Below the pieces are notes generated by a model. It saw nothing but the letters and a program-made list of their open reading frames with translations. It searched no databases and was not told the DNA's origin. From UBA7867 sp964579205 (lineage in GTDB: Bacteria > Bacillota > Clostridia > Christensenellales > UBA1242): DNA of 64,000 bases. The stretch is from assembly GCA_964579205.1 (NCBI GenBank), contig CAZOFH010000003.1:1-64000 (forward strand), given 5' to 3'. Position numbers and translations under genes: made by a program. Shown in pieces: positions 55,615-63,056 of the stretch (position 1 is the stretch's first letter; each line of letters begins with the position of its first letter).

Positions 55615-55878
55615 ATGAGATACAAACCAAGGGTGATTTTGACGGCGATTTTATTAGCGTGTGCGGGGCTAGTGGTGATATGCGCATATCAATTTAGCAC
55701 TATTATCGGCAAAAAAATCTCGCTAAATTCGACGACGCAGGCGTTATCGGCGGTGCAAGCGGAATTGGCTGCCGCCTGTGAAGTTCTAGCAGAAGTGTCG
55801 AGCGACGAGTATCACAATCTTTACGCGCGCCAAAAGGGCTACGGGGTGGAGAACGAGCGGCAGTATGTCGCGAGATAA
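55615..55878 (+). CDS. divIC: Septum-formation protein DivIC/FtsB-like
   Basis: An 87-residue protein: short basic start (MRYKPR), one membrane helix (about 7-28), a coiled coil (SLNSTTQALSAVQAELAAAC) and the conserved end YARQKGYGVENERQYVAR, like the DivIC/FtsB C-terminal motif. It acts with FtsL and DivIB in the division septum. ATG 55615 follows GGGAGG. The order yabP-yabQ-divIC is that of Bacillus. Confidence 0.88.
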   Translation: MRYKPRVILTAILLACAGLVVICAYQFSTIIGKKISLNSTTQALSAVQAELAAACEVLAEVSSDEYHNLYARQKGYGVENERQYVAR

Positions 55879-55883
55879 AAGGA

Positions 55884-55930
55884 TGCATAAAACCAACAAA
55901 AAATTGCATAATTTGCATAAAAATGCATAA
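55884..55930. repeat. Four TGCATAA direct repeats
   Basis: TGCATAA at 55884, 55905, 55914 and 55924, directly upstream of the promoter at 55936. They could be an operator or simple sequence drift. Confidence 0.45.
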
Positions 55931-55935
55931 TTTAT

Positions 55936-55964
55936 TTGACAAAAGATTTTTTACCTCCTATAAT
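55936..55964 (+). promoter_or_regulatory. Promoter for the nucleotidyltransferase gene
   Basis: Perfect TTGACA and TATAAT with a 17-bp spacer, 22 bp before the ATG. Confidence 0.85.
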
Positions 55965-55985
55965 TAAAATAAAAAGGGGTAAAAA

Positions 55986-56696
55986 ATGCAGGCTATTATA
56001 CTATGCGGCGGACTGGGCACGAGACTGAGAGAGGTGGTGAGCGCCGTCCCCAAACCAATGGCGCCTATCAATGGCAAGCCTTTTATGCAAATTCAAGTAG
56101 ACAAATTAATCGACGCGGGCGTAACAAAAATTATCTTTGCAGTGGGCTACAAAAAGGAGATTATTCGCGACTTTTTTGGCGACGAATATCGCGGCGTGCC
56201 ATTGGTGTATAGCGAGGAGGAGCATCCGCTCAAGACGGGCGGCGCGATGAAGCTGGCTATGAGTTTTGTCGATGATGATTGTGTGCTGGTGCTAAATGGC
56301 GACATCTACACGACTATTGATTATCGCGATATGATGCTGCAGCACAAGGCGAGCGGTGCGGTGGAGACGCTGGCGGTCAAGCCGATGCGCGATTTTGACC
56401 GATTTGGCAATGTCGTGCTGGGGGATGAGGGCAATGTGATAGTCGATTTTATCGAAAAGCAGCCCACCGCATTCGGCAATGTAAATCTCGGCGTGTACAT
56501 CCTCAATACCGATATTTTTGACGAGTACGCGGACGAATTGGGAGAGGTCTTTTCGCACGAAGTCGACTACCTGAGCCGCCACTTGCACGACCGCAAGCAC
56601 TGCGCCTACCTCTACGACGGCTATTATATTGATATCGGCATCCCAGACGATTATTTTGCGTTTTGCGAGTATTTCGCGCAAAATGCCGATGAGTAA
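55986..56696 (+). CDS. Sugar-phosphate nucleotidyltransferase (HddC-like)
   Basis: A 236-residue enzyme with the nucleotide-binding start AIILCGGLGTRLREVVSAVP, KPM motif, the metal-binding VLVLNGDIY and IEKQPTAFGNVNLGVYIL. It fits the short bacterial group that makes GDP- or NDP-sugars from sugar-1-phosphates, close to D-glycero-D-manno-heptose-1-phosphate guanylyltransferase. The exact sugar cannot be read. Likely role: surface glycan precursor. AAAGGGG precedes the ATG. It has its own promoter and terminator. Confidence 0.85.
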   Translation: MQAIILCGGLGTRLREVVSAVPKPMAPINGKPFMQIQVDKLIDAGVTKIIFAVGYKKEIIRDFFGDEYRGVPLVYSEEEHPLKTGGAMKLAMSFVDDDCVLVLNGDIYTTIDYRDMMLQHKASGAVETLAVKPMRDFDRFGNVVLGDEGNVIVDFIEKQPTAFGNVNLGVYILNTDIFDEYADELGEVFSHEVDYLSRHLHDRKHCAYLYDGYYIDIGIPDDYFAFCEYFAQNADE

Positions 56697-56708
56697 TAAA
56701 TAATAAAA

Positions 56709-56735
56709 CGGATAGATATCCTCTATCCGCTTTTT
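56709..56735 (+). terminator. Terminator of the nucleotidyltransferase gene
   Basis: CGGATAGA/TCTATCCG stem, 5-base loop, then CTTTTTG. Confidence 0.8.
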
Positions 56736-56906
56736 GTTTGTAAAAAATTCCTTTTCCGCCACTCATTCTCGCTAGTCCACGCACAAATTCACTCTGCCCA
56801 GCCGTACCGCATAGCCCAAGTCCCCAGCCCCGCAAAACTATAGCCGCGGACTAACGCGTGTGTTGAGCCGAATACGCACTGTTTTCCGAATGTCCGTGCC
56901 CGCGGG

Positions 56907-57194
56907 TTAGTTCTCCTCAGTCTGAGACGATAGCAGTTTTTCCACAAGAGCGGCCTGCTGCATTAGCGCATCTTGCAATTTGTGCACCTGCGTCGCCAAA
57001 ACTCGCAAAGCGGTGTTGTTTTCCTCCAGTTTTTGGCAAATAGCGCCCAATAATTGCGTTGCCTCGGCGCGGTTGATTGATTTGATGAGGCGCTCCTGCT
57101 CGTCCATTTGCTGATGCAAACTCTGCTTGCCCGCCTCGCAAATCACTCTCTCGATATCTTTGAGCGCCTCGGGCGCAAGTCTGATATAATCCAT
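56907..57194 (-). CDS. Small coiled-coil protein, 95 aa
   Basis: An all-helical protein starting MDYIRLAPEALKDIERVI. Heptad-like spacing continues through QQMDEQERLIKSINRAEATQ, LEENNTALRVLATQVHKLQD to the end. GGAGGT lies 10 bases before ATG 57194; longer upstream frames are not supported. It lies downstream of dnaN on the same strand, separated by the dnaN terminator. Function unknown. Confidence 0.6.
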   Translation of the reverse strand: MDYIRLAPEALKDIERVICEAGKQSLHQQMDEQERLIKSINRAEATQLLGAICQKLEENNTALRVLATQVHKLQDALMQQAALVEKLLSSQTEEN

Positions 57195-57462
57195 AAATTC
57201 GTAACCTCCGATATGCTTAATTTTATCAAAAGTTACCGCGAATGTAAAACGAAATAACAAAATTATTTTGCCAGCGTCGTTATTTTGCCCGCACACAATC
57301 CGCCCCCGCGCCGTCGTTTGGGCATGTTCTCGCCCCGTCGTCGCCACTTACCTAGTATCTGCTGCTTACCCGTCCCGACCAGTTCCACAAGCCACCCTGC
57401 CGCACCCTAAATTACTCACCCGTCCGCGCCGTTTTGAGTAGTCGATTTGCGGGGTGATAAAC
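57195..57462. other. Gap between the coiled-coil gene and dnaN terminator
   Basis: About 270 bp (322 bp counted to the dnaN stop), C-rich on the plus strand, with no gene or RNA recognised. Confidence 0.5.
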
Positions 57463-57490
57463 AAAAAGCACCTCAGGCAAGGTGCTTTTT
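57463..57490 (-). terminator. Terminator of dnaN
   Basis: AAAAAGCACCT/AGGTGCTTTTT hairpin with a 6-base loop, 27 bp past the stop codon. Confidence 0.85.
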
Positions 57491-57516
57491 GTGTGTAAAA
57501 TTCAACAAAACTTACA

Positions 57517-58620
57517 TTAAATCTTGTGCATTGGCAATACTAGGTACAAGTAGTCGCCCTCGTCTTGCGAAGTGATGACGCAAGGATGTACTGCTGACCC
57601 GTACTTGATTTGGACAAATTCATCCGAAATCACGCGCAAAGCATCCGTGTACAGCCTACCATTAAACTCGATTTTGAGGTCGGCACCGTTGTGAGTGGTC
57701 TGCAAATGCTCGGTGATGTTACCCAATTCACTCTCACTGTTGATGACCATATCCTTGCCCGTGATGTCAAATTTGACGGTAAAGTTGCGGTCCACACGGC
57801 TCAGCAACCCTGCACGCTCGATAGTATCCAAGAGGTGTCGGCGGTTGATATTGATAGTGGTGGTAAAGTCGTTCGGCAAAATCTGACGATATGACACATA
57901 GTCGCTCTGCAGCCCCATCAGTCTAGTCAAGAGAATAGTGTCGCCCAAAGTGATTTGCAAATGGTTCTTTTGAGTACAAATCTTGATAGCGTCATCGGTG
58001 TCAGGCAGCAGACGTACGATTTCGAGTAGGCACCTAGCGCTGACTACTATGCCAAATTCCGCACTGTGGCTAATAGTCTTTTTGCGGATAAATGCCATCC
58101 TCACGCCGTCCAGAGCGACCCCGTGCATCTCCTCTTTGTCCACCTCGAGAAGTATACCGCGCAGCATTGGTCTGCTGTCGTCTTGGGCAACTGCGACGCT
58201 AGATTTGGTGACCAAATCCTTGAAACTGTCGCTGCGGATTTCTACATACTCGGGCTGGTCGAGAGTCTTTGGCTCGGGGAATTCGCTCGCGTCTTGGCAC
58301 TGAAAGAACGCCTTGTTGTCGCCGTAGGTCACATCCAGAGTGTTGTCACGCAGGTTAAACTCAATCTGCTCGCTACTGATTTTGCTAGCAAAGTCAGCGA
58401 AGAATTTGGCAGGGATGACTGCCACACCTGCGATTTTGACATCGGCGTTGATGACCTTGGTAATAGTCAATTCTAGGTCGGTACAGGTGAGGGTCAATTT
58501 TTCCTCTTCAGCGACCATTTTGACACATTCCAAAATTGGGTTGGTCGTGCGCACGGCTGCAGCCTTGACGACTTTGAGGACTGCGTCCGCCAAATCCAAA
58601 CCTTGACAAGTAAATTTCAT
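57517..58620 (-). CDS. dnaN: DNA polymerase III sliding clamp (beta)
   Basis: A 367-residue three-domain clamp: start MKFTCQGLDLADAVLKVVKA, NPILECVKMVAEEEKLTLTC, then DDSRPMLRGILLEVDKEEMH in the second domain and the conserved end DYLYLVLPMHKI. It rings DNA and tethers polymerase III. ATG 58620 follows GAGGTG. It is separated from recF by 26 kb and is not next to dnaA, unlike the usual order. Confidence 0.97.
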   Translation of the reverse strand: MKFTCQGLDLADAVLKVVKAAAVRTTNPILECVKMVAEEEKLTLTCTDLELTITKVINADVKIAGVAVIPAKFFADFASKISSEQIEFNLRDNTLDVTYGDNKAFFQCQDASEFPEPKTLDQPEYVEIRSDSFKDLVTKSSVAVAQDDSRPMLRGILLEVDKEEMHGVALDGVRMAFIRKKTISHSAEFGIVVSARCLLEIVRLLPDTDDAIKICTQKNHLQITLGDTILLTRLMGLQSDYVSYRQILPNDFTTTININRRHLLDTIERAGLLSRVDRNFTVKFDITGKDMVINSESELGNITEHLQTTHNGADLKIEFNGRLYTDALRVISDEFVQIKYGSAVHPCVITSQDEGDYLYLVLPMHKI

Positions 58621-58656
58621 AAGATTACACCTCGATAGTAAAATATTTGCGGGCAT

Positions 58657-58685
58657 ATTGTAGCACAGAAGACAAAAAATTTCAA
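58657..58685 (-). promoter_or_regulatory. Promoter for dnaN
   Basis: TTGAAA, 17 bp, TACAAT on the minus strand, 36 bp before the start codon. Confidence 0.65.
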
Positions 58686-58862
58686 ATACTTTTGACTAAA
58701 TTTTGATTTTGAATGTCGCTTTTGCAAAAATAAGACGATTTTTGAAAAATTTTTAAAGAAAACTGCCTTTATTTTTTGTAAATAAATTGATTTTGCTTTA
58801 CTTTTGGGTGCGATTTTTGATACAATTACAAAAAGAGGTTTCTTTTTTAGGGGAGGTAAAAA

Positions 58863-60362
58863 ATGAAATTCAAAACAAGTATCGGCGACGGGGCATTTTT
58901 GGGGCTGATGGTGTTTTGCCTTTTGACGCTCGCTATGTACATTTATTGGGTCGTGAGCGCTGTGTGGTGGCCTGCGGTTGCGTTGTCTGCCGTGTTGATT
59001 GTGGTGATTGTGCCGATTTATTTTGGTACAAAATATGTCCTCACTCGCGATAGGCTGAATATTTATTGTGGCGTTTTCTGTCGTACGGTGCCATACAGGA
59101 ATATTATTTCGGTCACCGATGCAAACTGCATTACACCAGCATACGCGATGAGTCACAAGAGGATTTGTTTGCGCTATCTCGATGGCGATAATATCAAGGT
59201 GACTTATATCAGCCCGACCAATCGCGACGCATTCCGTGACGCGCTCAATACTGCTATGCAAAAGTCGATTGCTACGCTAAAATCACAGGGCGACACCAAC
59301 AACATCGAGGCTATTGAGGCTGTGGAGGCTATCAAGGTGCGCTTGGCTCAAGAGCACGAAATCTCACGTGCAGAGGAGCGCGCTTTGGCGCAGCAAGAGG
59401 ATGAGCAGAAAAACAAGGCAAAAGAGGATTTGGCTCGCGAAATCAAAAAATTGGACGCTATTATCGACGGAAATCTCGCTCCTGAGAGCGTCGTTTTGTC
59501 GCAGGAGCAAGAGAATATTATTGCTAGTCGTCGTGCTGCTGAAAGGAAACTTTTGGCGAAAGTCCGCAAATTAAAACACAAAAAGGACAAAGCTGAGGCA
59601 AAGCAATTACTCATCCAAAAGCAAGAGGAAGAATTCGCGCGTGAGTTCGATGCTCGCGAGACTGCTCGGGCTGCGCAAAAGGCTGCCAAAGAGGAAAAAC
59701 CCAAATTGACCGCTGACCAAAAATTCGCCGAAAATGAGAGAAAAAAGGCGGAAAAATTCAAACAAAAAGAAGAAAAACGCAAGCAAAAAGCGGAAAAACA
59801 GGCTTTGGCGAAACAACAGGAGGACTTTGAGAACGAGAGTGTTTCGATTGAGCCGCAAGAGGAAAAGCAAAAGCCTCAAATCGAAAAAATCAAGTCAAAG
59901 AATAAGGACAAAATCAACACTGCCAAGCCGAAAAAACAAAAGAATAAACCTGCCACCCCAATATCCCAAGGTGCTAACGAGGCGAGCACGGAGGAGCAGC
60001 AGGCAGTAGAGAAAGATGCTGTGGACGCAAAGGCAAAAAAGAGTGCCGAGGCTGAGGCAAAGAAACTCCAAAAAGAGCAGCGTGTCAATGATAAAAAGGC
60101 TGCCAAGGAGCAAAAGGCTACCGCTAGACAAGCAGAAAAAGAGCAAAAAATCAATGACAAGCAGTCGACCAAAGCGCAGCGCGCTACTGACAAAAAAGCG
60201 GAAAAAGAACAGCGTGCGAGCAACAAAAAATTTGAAAAAGAAGTAAAAGCGGAGGCGAAAAAACTCAAAAAAGAAGCCGCTGCCGAAGCAAAAGCCGAAA
60301 AGAAATCTTCTGCTGAGCAACTAGCCAAAAAAGCCGCAAAATCACAGAAAAATGACCAATAG
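58863..60362 (+). CDS. PH-domain membrane protein with long Lys/Ala/Glu-rich tail
   Basis: A 499-residue protein. Two membrane helices (about residues 9-32 and 35-60) are followed by a bacterial PH-like domain of SunI/YyaB type (YVLTRDRLNIYCGVFCRTVP, YRNIISVTDANCITPAYAMS, ICLRYLDG). From about 155 to the end the sequence is a highly charged coiled coil made of Lys, Ala, Glu and Gln with EKEQKxxDKKA-like repeats, about 340 residues long. The tail is probably cytoplasmic and could bind nucleic acid or membrane. GGGGAGG precedes the ATG. Function unknown. Confidence 0.75.
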   Translation: MKFKTSIGDGAFLGLMVFCLLTLAMYIYWVVSAVWWPAVALSAVLIVVIVPIYFGTKYVLTRDRLNIYCGVFCRTVPYRNIISVTDANCITPAYAMSHKRICLRYLDGDNIKVTYISPTNRDAFRDALNTAMQKSIATLKSQGDTNNIEAIEAVEAIKVRLAQEHEISRAEERALAQQEDEQKNKAKEDLAREIKKLDAIIDGNLAPESVVLSQEQENIIASRRAAERKLLAKVRKLKHKKDKAEAKQLLIQKQEEEFAREFDARETARAAQKAAKEEKPKLTADQKFAENERKKAEKFKQKEEKRKQKAEKQALAKQQEDFENESVSIEPQEEKQKPQIEKIKSKNKDKINTAKPKKQKNKPATPISQGANEASTEEQQAVEKDAVDAKAKKSAEAEAKKLQKEQRVNDKKAAKEQKATARQAEKEQKINDKQSTKAQRATDKKAEKEQRASNKKFEKEVKAEAKKLKKEAAAEAKAEKKSSAEQLAKKAAKSQKNDQ

Positions 60363-60375
60363 ATGGTCTTTTTCT
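60348..60375 (+). terminator. Terminator of the PH-domain gene
   Basis: AAAAATGACCA/TGGTCTTTTT stem with a 5-base loop, overlapping the stop codon. Confidence 0.75.
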
Positions 60376-60647
60376 TTTCCCTACACTTGCCTTAGCCCTC
60401 GATAAAAAACGCCGTTTTACCTTGCTTTGTCGCGTGCAGTCTAACACGATAATTTCGCGCCTGTCTAGGCAAAAAACAAGGCGTACCTCGCACCCGCCGC
60501 ACCCTCTTATAATAAATAAGAATAGAGCGCCCGCTTTTACTCACTCGCCACCAACATTTTGTAGTGTCCTCTTGTCGGATTTTTTACGCAAAAAATTGGC
60601 GAAAAATTTAAAAAGAAAAAAATGTGGAAAAATTTTTCTAAAAATAG
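60376..60647. other. Gap upstream of the reverse transcriptase
   Basis: No gene; the 320-bp gap ends at the RT promoter. CCTCTTATAATAA (60503-60515) recurs in inverted orientation downstream of the cassette (minus strand, about 62644-62656). A 13-bp match of A/T-rich sequence may be chance. Confidence 0.4.
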
Positions 60648-60676
60648 TTGACAAATTCGCAAAAATGTTGCATAAT
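60648..60676 (+). promoter_or_regulatory. Promoter for the reverse transcriptase
   Basis: TTGACA, 17 bp, CATAAT. The expected transcription start (about 60683) falls on the ATG, so the mRNA would be leaderless or nearly so. Confidence 0.6.
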
Positions 60677-60682
60677 TGGGGT

Positions 60683-61837
60683 ATGATAAAAGATAAGTTT
60701 GAAGACGTCTTTTCTCTAAAAAATTTGTATGAGGCGCATATTCGGGGTAGGCGGGCGAAACGGAGCAAGCGGCCGATTGTGGTGTATGAGCAGGGGCTAC
60801 TCCACAATCTGCAGATTATGCTCGATGAGGTGCTGTCGGGCAAGTACAGGGTCAAAAAATATCACGATTTTGCCGTTTACGAGCCGAAAAAACGCCAAAT
60901 ACAGACGCTTTTGTATCGCGACAGAATTATTCAGCACGTTTTGTGCGACCACTTGATCGCGCCGTATTTTACCCAGCGCGCCGTCATTGATAATGGCGTT
61001 TGTCAGGTCGGCAAGGGGACGCATTTTACCCTCAATCGCCTAGTCGCCAACGCTCGCAAACTCGTCCTCCGCGAGGGCACAGCTGATTTGTATGTGCTAA
61101 AATGCGATATTTTGAAGTATTTTCCCAGCATTCCGCACGCCCAACTCAAGCGCCAAGTTTTGCATCATATCGAGGACAAGCGCTTGCGCGATTTTGTGGA
61201 AATGGTCATCGATAGTTATCACACTGCGCCGAGATATCTCATCGAGCACGGCATTCCGCTGGTCGAGCCGTGCGGCCCGCACCCGTACAATCCTAGCCTA
61301 GTCACCACGGGGCGAGGATTGCCTATAGGCAATCAGACGAGCCAAGTTTTTGGGATGTTTTACCTCGACCCGCTAGACAGATTTATCAAGGAGCAGTTGC
61401 GCGTCAAATGCTATTCGCGGTATATGGATGACTTTATCCTCATTCATCCAGACAAGCAGTTTTTACGGCAGGCGTTGGTCAAAATCAAAGAATTTTTGGA
61501 CACGCTCGGGCTACAACTCAACGAAAAAACGAAGATTTTTCCGCTCAAAACGGGCGTCACATATCTAGGTTTTCGGCTGTATTTTTACCCGTCGGGCAAG
61601 GTTGTGCGACGCGTCGTGCCAAAGACGGTCAAGCGCTTTGTGTCGCGTGCAAAACTGATAAATTACGCATTTGCGCACGGACTAATCAAGGTGCCACGCG
61701 TGCAATCGATGCTGTCCGCTTATCACGGTCATCTCAAGCACGGTAATTGCAGAACTCTGGAATTGCGGCTCTTCAAACTGATAAAAATCAATGAAATTTA
61801 TTCTCAACAAAAGGCTATTCAAAATGGAATCAACTGA
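60683..61837 (+). CDS. Reverse transcriptase of DGR (diversity-generating retroelement) type
   Basis: A 384-residue RNA-directed DNA polymerase. RT motifs in order: KRQIQTLLYRDRIIQHVL (finger), VLKCDILKYFPSI (motif A Asp, about residue 140), GRGLPIGNQTSQVFG (motif B, about 212), YSRYMDDFILI (YMDD, about 247) and LNEKTKIFPLKTGVTYLGF. The LPIGNxTSQ version of motif B is the pattern of DGR enzymes rather than group II introns. There is no maturase or endonuclease domain and the length fits DGR RTs. ATG 60683 has no clear Shine-Dalgarno; ATG 60665 is in frame but upstream of the predicted transcript. It overlaps the Avd-like gene by 14 bp. Confidence 0.85.
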   Translation: MIKDKFEDVFSLKNLYEAHIRGRRAKRSKRPIVVYEQGLLHNLQIMLDEVLSGKYRVKKYHDFAVYEPKKRQIQTLLYRDRIIQHVLCDHLIAPYFTQRAVIDNGVCQVGKGTHFTLNRLVANARKLVLREGTADLYVLKCDILKYFPSIPHAQLKRQVLHHIEDKRLRDFVEMVIDSYHTAPRYLIEHGIPLVEPCGPHPYNPSLVTTGRGLPIGNQTSQVFGMFYLDPLDRFIKEQLRVKCYSRYMDDFILIHPDKQFLRQALVKIKEFLDTLGLQLNEKTKIFPLKTGVTYLGFRLYFYPSGKVVRRVVPKTVKRFVSRAKLINYAFAHGLIKVPRVQSMLSAYHGHLKHGNCRTLELRLFKLIKINEIYSQQKAIQNGIN

Positions 61838-62336
61838 TGATGAACTCAATTTAGACATTACAAAAGATGCGCTCAGGGTGGTGGCGCGAAAGCCGTTTGT
61901 CTTGGAGAGTATCGACCCAAACAAGGATAAAGAAAAGGAAATGGAGGTTTTTACTGCGGCTAAAAAACTTTCTGAATATATCTTTGTGGTTACCCAAAAT
62001 GCGCCGTCAAAATTTCGCTGGTCGATTGTGACGCGCCTGCAAAATACTAGCGTCGAGATTATCGAGGCGCTGTATCTCGCGAATTTCGAGCGCGGCAACG
62101 AGCGGCTGAAATTTCAAAAAACTGCAGGGACCAAGTTGCGCCTGCTCGACCATTATGCCGAGGTGGGGTACAAACTCAAACTTTTTCCGTTCAGACGCCT
62201 CGGTGTGATAACTAGGTATATCGTCGTCGTCCGCAACTTGCTAGCGGGCTGGACAAAGAGCACTCAGCGATATGAAAAATTGGCTGAGGAGAAATCTCGA
62301 GCATCTACCCAAGACGACGCGGCGAACGATAATTGA
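61824..62336 (+). CDS. avd: Avd-like four-helix-bundle accessory protein of a DGR
   Basis: A 170-residue protein. After a variable acidic N-terminus come four helices with KLSEYIFVVTQNAPSKFRWS, IVTRLQNTSVEIIEALYLAN, KLRLLDHYAEVGYKLKLFPF and RYIVVVRNLLAGWTKS. The FPxxxR-like turn and terminal GGW/AGWxKS motif fit the Avd/four-helix-bundle family, which pairs with DGR reverse transcriptases and feeds template RNA to them. The related 23S rRNA intervening-sequence proteins are the alternative, but adjacency to the RT settles it. ATG 61824 follows AAAGG; ATG 61791 is the other option. Confidence 0.75.
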   Translation: MESTDDELNLDITKDALRVVARKPFVLESIDPNKDKEKEMEVFTAAKKLSEYIFVVTQNAPSKFRWSIVTRLQNTSVEIIEALYLANFERGNERLKFQKTAGTKLRLLDHYAEVGYKLKLFPFRRLGVITRYIVVVRNLLAGWTKSTQRYEKLAEEKSRASTQDDAANDN

Positions 62337-63023
62337 TTTTGCTGTCATTCGGGTGTTAGAGAGAAGTGGCAAAAACAAAAAAGGACCCACCATATCGCAG
62401 GCAAAAAGGAAAATCTTCTGCATATTCGCCGTCTTGCTGCTAGTGAGTCGAAATTTGCGCCCGAGACTCGCTCGCTACGTCAGGACTCGGACCCCTTCAT
62501 CCACCTCCGTGACTTCTGCACAGCAGTCCTTGGATATGCTGAATACTGGTCGTGTTGCCGCAGCGCGATTTTTTGCGCTATGTTCCGCAGCAATTAGGGG
62601 GTGAAGCGAGGGGCGTACCGCTTGGCTATTGTTTACATTATTGTTATTATAAGAGGAACCTGAGGGGTTGAGATTTTAGCTATTATTTGCATTATTATTG
62701 TTCGCAGAGCGCCCCCACGTGTAAACATAAGCAGTCACAAACACAAAGTCCGTAGCCCTAAACGGCCGCTCTCGCAAAACAAAATACAGTTTTGGGTAGG
62801 CGGTCGTTCGCTAATATTTTATTCCTTTTTGCGTCTCTCGTCAACTGCTTTTTGTTACTTTCCGTGGCTCGTATGTCAAAATTTTTCGGTTAAATTGGCT
62901 TTTGTGTGGGCGTCGGCTCGCTAATATTTTTTTATAATTTTTCGCTACTATCGGATTGCTCAAGAATTGGCAAATTTTTTGCGGTCGACTATTAGATAGG
63001 TAGCAAGACACAAAAGCGAAACA
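62337..63023. other. Region downstream of RT-avd with repeats and reading-frame relics
   Basis: No intact gene, but two frames stay open over 62337-62600 on the plus strand and one on the minus strand. A pair of similar segments lies at 62622-62656 and 62674-62708, and another pair (GGTCGTTCGCTAATATTTTA at about 62802, GTCGGCTCGCTAATATTTTT at about 62912). This is where a DGR template or variable repeat would be expected. Confidence 0.45.
62622..62705 (-). repeat. Candidate DGR template repeat core (AAY-rich, minus strand)
   Basis: On the minus strand two blocks of AAC/AAT codons in the same frame read SANNNNANNS and SYNNNNVNNSQAVRP. Runs of AAY codons are the hallmark of DGR template repeats, whose adenines are randomised in the variable copy. 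The blocks are separated by 17 codons including one TAA. No matching variable repeat is visible in this window. Confidence 0.4.
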
Positions 63024-63051
63024 AAAAGAAGACCTTGCGAGGTCTTCTTTT
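63024..63051 (-). terminator. Terminator of glnS
   Basis: AAAAGAAGACCT/AGGTCTTCTTTT, loop TGCG, just past the stop codon. Confidence 0.85.
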
Positions 63052-63056
63052 GATAA

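Noticed and set aside
59360..59375. CACGTG near 59367 as a fourth parS
   Set aside because: Flanks do not match the TGTTTC/GAAACA arms; it is within a coding gene by chance.
59348..60328. Several antisense frames opposite the charged tail
   Set aside because: They are Leu/Phe/Ser-rich mirrors of Lys/Glu/Ala codons in a real gene.
60683..61837. Group II intron
   Set aside because: No maturase X or endonuclease domain after the RT, no intron RNA ends recognised, and an Avd-like gene follows.
62272..62604. 110-codon frame overlapping the end of avd
   Set aside because: Arg/Ser-rich with no ribosome binding site; overlaps avd and the repeat region. Considered only as part of the DGR flank.
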